18,760 nt of DNA from an uncultured Clostridia bacterium (GTDB lineage: Bacteria; Bacillota; Clostridia; Christensenellales; Aristaeellaceae). The first letter of the stretch is position 1, and every line of letters begins with the position of its first letter. A model generated the notes under the pieces. The model saw only the letters and a list, made by a program, of their open reading frames with translations. It was not told the origin of the DNA and did not search any database. Of the stretch, positions 14,527-18,760 are shown in pieces. The position numbers and the translations under genes are program-made. The stretch is taken from assembly GCA_934667105.1 (NCBI GenBank), contig CAKULG010000035.1, positions 1-18,760 of the forward strand, in the 5' to 3' direction.

Positions 14527-15340
14527 TTGTGTTTTCCTTCTTTCTGATGCGATAATCTCGAGCCCGTTCGCTATTTCGTGCACACATTGCACAGTATTTT
14601 TTATTTCCATTTCTTCTGATGAATTTATTATGACATTTTAAACATTCCGCAATCGAAAGACCGTCAGTTTCGTTTTTACCAATTTCAATATGCATGATAA
14701 GTTGGAGGAGTAGGCCCGTATAGAGTGAATTACACGTTATTTCTTCCGAAATCATTCTTGAACTCCTTTGAGAATTAAGACAGTATGTTAATTCAATCGA
14801 ATTATCTAAATGTGTTACTAAATTACAGTCAATGGTGGAATATACAAGTTCTCTCAGACAGTTTGAGGGATTCATATTGGTCGAATATTTTCTCATATAT
14901 TTCCGCATTGCAGGTTCAATATCTTGGTCATCCCAAGCAAGAAAACGATAACAACAGAATAACGCATATAAGTTTAGCAATTCGTCAATTTGATCGTTCA
15001 ATTTACATGGTTGAATAGATAATAATAGGTCATTCCTTTTAACTGCCAAAGCTTCTAATTGCTTATTTTGTATTGCATTATATATTTCTGAAAGCGTATC
15101 AATAAGTATCTCATTATTTTCAAGTTTTCCAGAAAGCAAGGAAGAATATTCCTTGAAAAGGGATTCCGTCGTTTTTCCTGTTTTCGAAGTTTCGGTTTTA
15201 AATTCATCGAAGTTTTTATAAATTATCTCAGGCACGATCATCTTCTCTTTGCCATATTGTTTTATATTGATAGTGGTTGGTGAGAGACACGAAAAGCGTA
15301 TCACCCTCGTTTTTACTTGAAAAAAATCTCCTATCTCCAT
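14504..15340 (-). CDS. AT-rich accessory protein with C-terminal zinc ribbon, function unknown
   Basis: A 278-aa protein with no family I can name. The first ~225 residues look alpha-helical, with Leu-rich helices such as DELLNLYALFCCYRFLAW (about 119-136). The end is a zinc ribbon: AECLKCHNKFIRRNGNKKYC then AMC (Cys233, 236, 250, 253), followed by a basic tail RARDYRIRKK. Similar CxxC...YCxxC ends occur in CGNR/ABATE-like DNA- or RNA-binding proteins. The gene is clearly poorer in GC than everything around it, which points to separate acquisition. ATG 15340 has AAAGGGGG ahead. It is the first gene of the leftward int transcript, where a phage repressor would normally sit, so it could be a regulator or a cargo/defence gene. 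Both are guesses. Confidence 0.8.
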   Translation of the reverse strand: MEIGDFFQVKTRVIRFSCLSPTTINIKQYGKEKMIVPEIIYKNFDEFKTETSKTGKTTESLFKEYSSLLSGKLENNEILIDTLSEIYNAIQNKQLEALAVKRNDLLLSIQPCKLNDQIDELLNLYALFCCYRFLAWDDQDIEPAMRKYMRKYSTNMNPSNCLRELVYSTIDCNLVTHLDNSIELTYCLNSQRSSRMISEEITCNSLYTGLLLQLIMHIEIGKNETDGLSIAECLKCHNKFIRRNGNKKYCAMCARNSERARDYRIRKKENTNEQTRER

Positions 15341-15371
15341 CGTTTGAGCCCCCTTTCGATGTCATCGGAAA

Positions 15372-15401
15372 CGTCATGAAAATATATTGATTTTAATGAC
15401 G
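15372..15401. promoter_or_regulatory. Candidate operator dyad in the switch region
   Basis: CGTCAT (15372-15377) and ATGACG (15396-15401) form an inverted repeat with 18 bases between. A further GTCATCGG at 15361 adds a half-site in tandem. It covers the rightward -35 and the start of the leftward transcript, so a bound protein would affect both. Confidence 0.5.
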
Positions 15402-15416
15402 CTGCCAGTGTATCAT
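15387..15416 (+). promoter_or_regulatory. Rightward promoter for excisionase and replication genes
   Basis: TTGATT (15387-15392) and TATCAT (15411-15416) with an 18-base spacer. Its -10 overlaps the -10 of the leftward promoter by two bases, so polymerase can occupy only one of them at a time. Confidence 0.5.
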
Positions 15417-15435
15417 ATGAATGAAATAAAGTCAA
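15407..15435 (-). promoter_or_regulatory. Leftward promoter for zinc-ribbon and int genes
   Basis: On the minus strand TTGACT (15430-15435) and TACACT (15407-15412) are 17 bases apart. The leader to ATG 15340 is about 60 bases and contains a dyad. Confidence 0.7.
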
Positions 15436-15466
15436 GCATTTTCAACGAAGGCAAGGAGGGCAACGA

Positions 15467-15655
15467 ATGAAAGGAACAATGTCAATCAAGGATGCTTCGA
15501 AAGAATTGGGCGTATCTATCGGAACTTTCAGGAAACTGCTTTATGGCGGGGACATGCCCTACATCAGAGTTTCCCCGCGCCGCATCGTGATTCCCGTCAG
15601 CGCTTTCGAGGAATGGATGCGGGAAAAAGCGCAGGGGGCGAAGCATGAGGCGTAA
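15467..15655 (+). CDS. Excisionase-like small helix-turn-helix protein
   Basis: A 62-aa protein of the HTH_17/excisionase group: SIKDASKELGVSIGTFRKLL (6-25) is the helix-turn-helix, RRIVIPVSAFEEWM (38-51) the winged part and last helix. Such proteins bind the element's DNA to direct excision or regulate the switch region. AAGGAGG precedes the ATG. The stop lies inside the next gene (11-base overlap). First gene of the rightward operon, in the standard place opposite int. Confidence 0.85.
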   Translation: MKGTMSIKDASKELGVSIGTFRKLLYGGDMPYIRVSPRRIVIPVSAFEEWMREKAQGAKHEA

Positions 15656-16001
15656 CCCAGCCCGAACCGACATTCCCTTCGGCGTGAAAAGCGCCCTGTC
15701 GCGCCGTGACTTGGCCCGGCTCTGGGGCTGCTCCGATCGCGAGGCGCGGCGGCAAATCGCAGAATTTCGGGCTGCGCCAGTGGAAGACGGGAGCGTGATT
15801 CTCTCCTCCTCTTCCGCGCCGTCGGGCTATTGGCGGAGCAACGACCCCGCCGAAATTCGGCGGTTTATTCGTGAAGCGGAAGCCCGTGCGCGAAGCACTT
15901 TCGCGTCCCTCAAAGCCGCCCGGCATGCCTTGCGGCGGCTGGAAGCGGCGGGACAGGAAAATTTCTTCAAGGAGGGACAGAATGCCGATCGTTCGCGTTG
16001 A
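15645..16001 (+). CDS. Phage HTH protein, function unknown
   Basis: A 118-aa basic protein. SALSRRDLARLWGCSDREARRQIAEF (about 16-41) reads as a helix-turn-helix, and residues 66-108 form a long charged helix (EIRRFIREAEARARSTFASLKAARHALRRL, split here only by reading). Proteins of this shape are common just upstream of replication initiators in clostridial prophages. It overlaps the excisionase-like gene by 11 bases and the initiator by 20, so all are translated as a chain. No specific role can be assigned. Confidence 0.75.
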   Translation: MRRNPARTDIPFGVKSALSRRDLARLWGCSDREARRQIAEFRAAPVEDGSVILSSSSAPSGYWRSNDPAEIRRFIREAEARARSTFASLKAARHALRRLEAAGQENFFKEGQNADRSR

Positions 16002-16280
16002 AAAAAGCCGGAACTTTACGCCGGTTTCTAATGTGCCCTTCCGGGATAAGCGGCTTTCGCTTCGCGCTCGCGGCCTGCTGGCGACGGCTCTCACTCTGCC
16101 CGATGACTGGGACTACAGCTTGGCGGGGCTGCTTTCGCTGTTCCCGGATGGCAAGCAGTCGCTTCGCGCGGCACTGGCTGAGTTGGAGGCGGCGGGGTAT
16201 CTGACGCGCACTCGTGAAAACGCGGCGGGCGGAAAATTCGCATTTGTTTATACCTTCCGGGAAGCGCCGCACCCCGTTGA

Positions 16281-16355
16281 ACCGTGTGCGGCTCAACCGT
16301 GTATGAAAAAACCGCATACGGTGGAACCGTCGACGGCTGCACCGTGTACGGTAAA
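16281..16355 (+). repeat. Five tandem 15-bp iterons, probable replication origin
   Basis: Units start with ACCG at 16281, 16296, 16311, 16326 and 16341, exactly 15 bases apart. Their cores are ACCGTGTGCGG, ACCGTGTATGA, ACCGCATACGG, ACCGTCGACGG and ACCGTGTACGG. In protein they give pentapeptides of P-(C/H/S)-x-x type. Initiator genes of many phages (lambda O type and clostridial HTH initiators) carry their own origin as iterons in this way. Confidence 0.75.
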
Positions 16356-16403
16356 CAAGCCGCTACCAAATAATGATATGCACGAAATATCGAGAGGAGA
16401 AAT

Positions 16404-16434
16404 CCCCCCTCTTTCCCCCAAGGGGGAAGGGGGC
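16404..16434 (+). repeat. GC palindrome inside the initiator gene
   Basis: TTCCCCCAAGGGGGAA (16413-16428) is a perfect palindrome flanked by CCCCCC on the left and GGGGG on the right, so the stem can extend. It encodes PPLSPKGEGGE. Such C-run/G-run palindromes occur as dispersed repeats in many bacteria and here look inserted into the linker, 35 bases before the G9 tract. Confidence 0.6.
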
Positions 16435-16839
16435 GAGGTGGAGCAGACAGCGCTTCCCGTGGCAACGCTGGGGGGGGGATGCAAGCCTCACCCGCTCCCC
16501 AGAAGGCGGCCGCATCCGCCCGGAAGAAAAAGCAGGTTCTCACGGGGGCGTTTGATCGCTTCTGGGGGGCGTACCCGCGCCACCAGGGCAAGGAGGCGGC
16601 CCGGAAGGCCTGGGCAAAGATTCGGCCGGATGATGCGCTACTGGCAGAAATGCTGGCCGCCCTGGAGCGGCAGCGCGCCAGCGACCAGTGGCGGCGGGAC
16701 GGAGGGCAGTTTATTCCGTACCCGGCCACCTGGCTTAATGGCCGCCGCTGGGAGGACGAGGAAGCGGCCCCAACCGAGGGAAAAGCACAGTCCTACCCCG
16801 CGATTCCACAGCGCATCTTGCTTTGAAACGGAGGTTTTT

Positions 16840-18189
16840 ATGCAGGGCATTCAGAACGGCGCGTTTTCAAACCCTCAGGCGGAGCGGGGGCTTCTGGGCT
16901 GCTGGCTGACCGACTGGGCCAGCGCCCGGGAAATCGCCGATTTCGCCCCAGAGGATTTCACCGGACAACAAGATCGGCTACTTTTTCAGGTGCTTTTTGC
17001 CCTCCATCAGGCGGGCGAAAATTATGATCCGCTGCTGCTGGAGGGCAAAGCGCGGACGCTGGGCATGACGGCGGAAGAAGCGCGACTCGTTTCGATTGCG
17101 GCAGCGGAAGCGCAAAGCGCCTTTCCCCTTTTGGTTAACCAAAACACTTACGGGTTGCAAGTGCAGGAGGCGGCCAAGCGTCGGACCCTTGCCCGGAATG
17201 CGCAGCAATTGCAGCAGGCATTGGCAGAGCAAACCGTTGATCCGGAAGACGCGCTGGCGCGGTTTGAATCGAACGTTGCTCAGAAAAAACGCGGCGCGGA
17301 CGCGGGTGTTTCTCTTCGTGGGGCGCTGCTGGAGGCTCTGGAAATTTTTGAGCGTCGAAGCCGCGGGGAAACGGCGGGCATTCTGTGCCGGTTCGCTCCG
17401 CCGCTGGATCGTTGCATGGGCGGGCTGCGCCCCGGCGAACTGACGGTGATCGGCGGGCGGCCTGGAACCGGCAAAAGCGCCTTCTTGATGGGGTGGGCGT
17501 TGGAGGCGGCAAAGCAAAGGAAGCGAACGGTTGTGTTCAGCCTGGAAATGAGCACCAGCCTCGTTGCCGAGCGCATGATTTCTCGGGAGGGCTGTATCGA
17601 CGGCGGAAAGCTGCGCGGCGGTCAACTGACTGCTGAGGACTATCAGGCCGTCTGCGCCGAGGCGACGCAACTCTCCCGCCTGCCGCTGCGGCTGGATGAC
17701 CGGACACGCACCATTGAGGGCGTTGTGCGTGCGTTGGATGATCTGGCCGCCGGGGACGGCGTGGACGCGGTGTTCGTCGATTACCTCCAACTGCTGGAGG
17801 TGAAGCGCCCCGGCAACTCTCGCTATGAGAATCTGGCACGGGTATCACGCCAGCTCAAGGAGGCCGCCTTGCGGCTGCGCGTGCCCATCGTCGCCGCCGT
17901 GCAAGTCGGGCGCGACTGTGAAAGCCGCGTCCCCCTGCTTTCGGATATTCGCGATTCCGGCACGATTGAGCAGGACGCGGACAACGCACTGTTTCTGTAC
18001 GCGCCGCGCAGTCGGGATGAGCCTTGTGTGCTGAACCGCGCTAATTTTGACGCATGCCTCGGAAAAAACCAGGGCGTGCGCTACATCGTTTGCTCCTTGG
18101 CCAAGCAGCGCAACGGGGACACTGGGGTGTTTGACCTGATCTTTGACGGGCGCCACATGGATTTTTGCCAGCCGCCCGAATGCCGCTGA
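16840..18189 (+). CDS. dnaB: Replicative DNA helicase, DnaB family
   Basis: A 449-aa hexameric 5'-3' helicase for element replication. Residues 1-140 form the DnaB N-terminal helical domain (NPQAERGLLGCWL). The RecA-like motor follows: Walker A GRPGTGKS (206-213), FSLEMS (233-238), Walker B VFVDYLQLL (311-319), and SDIRDSGTIEQDAD (368-381). Motif H3 reads VAAVQVGRDCESR where most relatives have Q-L-N-R-x-x-E-x-R, so it is slightly divergent. ATG 16840 has GGAGG in good position, 13 bases past the initiator stop. Length is normal. The initiator just upstream is presumably its loader or recruiter. Confidence 0.92.
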   Translation: MQGIQNGAFSNPQAERGLLGCWLTDWASAREIADFAPEDFTGQQDRLLFQVLFALHQAGENYDPLLLEGKARTLGMTAEEARLVSIAAAEAQSAFPLLVNQNTYGLQVQEAAKRRTLARNAQQLQQALAEQTVDPEDALARFESNVAQKKRGADAGVSLRGALLEALEIFERRSRGETAGILCRFAPPLDRCMGGLRPGELTVIGGRPGTGKSAFLMGWALEAAKQRKRTVVFSLEMSTSLVAERMISREGCIDGGKLRGGQLTAEDYQAVCAEATQLSRLPLRLDDRTRTIEGVVRALDDLAAGDGVDAVFVDYLQLLEVKRPGNSRYENLARVSRQLKEAALRLRVPIVAAVQVGRDCESRVPLLSDIRDSGTIEQDADNALFLYAPRSRDEPCVLNRANFDACLGKNQGVRYIVCSLAKQRNGDTGVFDLIFDGRHMDFCQPPECR

Positions 18190-18202
18190 CGGGGGTGAAC
18201 GC

Positions 18203-18550
18203 ATGGCGATCATTGATAACAATATCCCGGCGCTGACTGCTCGGATGCAGAAAAACGTGGGCGAGGCTCTAACCGCGATGGGGATTAAGGCCGTAGGCCT
18301 GACCGTTGAAAAGATGGTTTCAGGGTATGGCGCGCCGATCTGGGACACGGGAACGCTCATGCGGAGTATCACCTTTGAAAGGGTTGGCGGGGAAGATGCA
18401 ATTCTGGTCGGTTCGCCCGTCGAATATGCGGTCTATGTTCACGACGGTACTAGCAAAATGGCCGGGCGGCCTTTCTTGCGAGATGCAATTTTGGAGGGGG
18501 CCGACGCGCTGAAAGCGGTCGCTCTGAACGAGTTGAGAAAGGGGGTGTAA
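18203..18550 (+). CDS. HK97 gp10-like phage morphogenesis protein
   Basis: A 115-aa protein. WDTGTLMRSITFE (47-59), VGSPVEYAVYVHDGTSKMAGRPFLRDAI (about 68-95) are the signature of HK97-gp10-type head-tail joining proteins: the D-T-G-x-L-x-x-S-I, Y-A-x-x-V-H-x-G and R-P-F-L-R blocks. It would sit at the head-tail interface of a virion. It follows dnaB by 13 bases with GGGGGTGA as binding site. Finding a late structural gene directly in the replication operon, with no terminase, portal or capsid before it, is unusual. Confidence 0.85.
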   Translation: MAIIDNNIPALTARMQKNVGEALTAMGIKAVGLTVEKMVSGYGAPIWDTGTLMRSITFERVGGEDAILVGSPVEYAVYVHDGTSKMAGRPFLRDAILEGADALKAVALNELRKGV

Positions 18551-18552
18551 CT

Positions 18553-18678
18553 GTGGGAAAACTTCTTGAAATGCTGCTCGCCGCCCGTGATGGGCTGGAA
18601 AAGGGCACGGGAAGCCCTGCCGTTGTCGCGATGCGCGGCGAGGTTGAAAAGATGAAGGAGGAGGCGGAGAAGAAATGA
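18553..18678 (+). CDS. 41-aa protein, function unknown
   Basis: GTG 18553 follows AAAGGGGG that overlaps the end of the gp10-like gene; the stop TGA overlaps the next ATG by 4 bases. The protein begins GKLLEMLLAARDGLEKG and ends in a charged helix EVEKMKEEAEKK. Tight packing and codon use support a real gene. No family recognised. Confidence 0.55.
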   Translation: MGKLLEMLLAARDGLEKGTGSPAVVAMRGEVEKMKEEAEKK

Positions 18679-18760
18679 AGCTCCTGGAAATGAACGCGGG
18701 GGAATTGGCGGATCATCTGCTTTTACTTGCAAGCCCGCTCGCTGAGATTTGCGAGGATGC
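18675..18760 (+). CDS. Start of a further phage gene (cut by window edge)
   Basis: ATG 18675 overlaps the previous stop (ATGA) and has AAGGAGGAGG upstream. The visible 28 residues start MKLLEMNAGELADHLLLLAS and continue PLAEICEDA. The start shares KLLEM with the preceding 41-aa protein. Possibly a tail-region gene given the gp10-like neighbour, but too short to assign. Confidence 0.55.
   Translation, partial: MKLLEMNAGELADHLLLLASPLAEICED

Larger units (their letters stand above)
15982..16826 (+). pseudogene. Replication initiator (HTH replisome organiser), split by one-base frameshift
   Basis: From ATG 15982 (AAGGAGGGA upstream) the frame encodes an N-terminal winged helix domain (MPIVRVEKSRNFTPVSN, then LPDDWDYSLAGLLSLF) and a Pro-rich repeat linker. 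The conserved C-terminal domain (FDRFWGAYPRHQGKEAARKAW ... YIPYP-like ATWLNGRRWEDE) sits in another frame, open from before 16479 to the TGA at 16824. The shift falls at nine G (16470-16478). One extra G, or a -1 slip by the ribosome, restores a 281-aa protein of normal size. It may be a sequencing error, phase-variable tract, recoding site or real mutation; no choice can be made from one sequence. The gene holds the probable origin. Frame one stays open into dnaB, giving an artefactual fusion. Confidence 0.8.
13248..18760. mobile_element. Integrated phage-like element at tRNA-Ala (left end, right end not in window)
   Basis: Visible modules: candidate attL in the tRNA 3' half, arm-type repeats, leftward integrase, zinc-ribbon gene, divergent switch region, excisionase-like gene, small HTH gene, iteron-bearing replication initiator, DnaB helicase and a gp10-like morphogenesis gene. 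This is the order of a temperate phage or phage-derived satellite. The exact left boundary lies somewhere in about 13248-13290 and needs the right junction to be fixed. No second copy of the tRNA 3' end occurs within the window. Confidence 0.85.

Noticed and set aside
16281..16355. CRISPR-like tandem repeats
   Set aside because: Units are 15 bases with no spacers and lie inside a coding sequence, so they are iterons. No CRISPR array was seen in the window.
15871..18189. Single 772-codon open frame joining initiator N-terminus and DnaB
   Set aside because: Between 16479 and 16839 this frame gives Arg/Pro/Gly-rich junk, while the real initiator C-terminus is in another frame. DnaB has its own ATG and ribosome binding site at 16840.
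13282..18760. A second copy of the tRNA-Ala 3' end marking the right border of the element
   Set aside because: None found by eye; phage genes continue to the window edge, so the right border lies outside.

Overview
The window looks like a chromosomal segment of a GC-rich, low-abundance-type Clostridia member; Christensenellales or a related uncultured gut lineage is my guess. The evidence is AGGAGG-type ribosome binding sites before almost every gene, sigma-A promoters of Firmicutes type, a PadR regulator, an LplABC/YtcQP-type sugar importer with a membrane-bound AraC regulator, and strongly GC-biased codon use. The right third is an integrated phage-like element whose left end abuts a tRNA-Ala gene and whose right end lies outside the window.

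Left part (1-9777). A truncated DDE transposase gene runs off the left edge (3-464, minus). A stand-alone tcdA (tRNA t6A cyclase) has its own promoter and terminator. Next comes a sugar-uptake locus: a secreted solute-binding protein and two LplB/LplC-type permeases read leftward (5312 to 1643). A membrane-anchored AraC-type regulator and an FAD-dependent oxidoreductase read rightward (5538 to 9265). Both directions fire from the 225-base divergent promoter region. No ATPase is encoded, so a shared MsmX-like ATPase is expected elsewhere. A hairpin between binding protein and permeases probably sets the expression ratio. The two convergent gene ends (about 1500-1640 and 9265-9510) carry inverted copies of the same modular intergenic repeat.

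Middle part (9778-13281). A leftward three-gene operon encodes a PadR repressor, a 65-aa small protein and a HAAS/DUF4097 protein with nine regularly spaced (T/D)SN rungs. It is driven by a textbook TTGACA-N17-TATAAT promoter with a dyad over the -10. A divergent rightward operon encodes a class I glutamine amidotransferase (PuuD/C26 type) and a YfcE-like metallophosphoesterase, with a 4-base overlap. It has a structured leader and a strong terminator. tRNA-Ala(GGC) with encoded CCA follows, under its own promoter.

Right part (about 13248-18760): the integrated element. Reading rightward from the tRNA it carries candidate integrase arm sites (two TGACGCAA repeats) and a leftward tyrosine integrase. 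The integrase gene overlaps an AT-rich zinc-ribbon gene. A switch region with overlapping divergent promoters and a dyad follows. Then come rightward genes for an excisionase-like protein, a small HTH protein, a replication initiator, a DnaB-type helicase, an HK97 gp10-like morphogenesis protein, a 41-aa protein and the start of one more gene. The initiator contains five tandem 15-bp iterons (probable origin) and is split by a one-base shift at a run of nine G. Because its first frame stays open into dnaB, automatic callers may report a false initiator-helicase fusion.

Most notable: the iteron origin within a frameshifted initiator, the abrupt replication-to-morphogenesis junction without terminase, portal or capsid genes, the foreign AT-rich zinc-ribbon gene in the integration/regulation arm, and the modular intergenic repeats.
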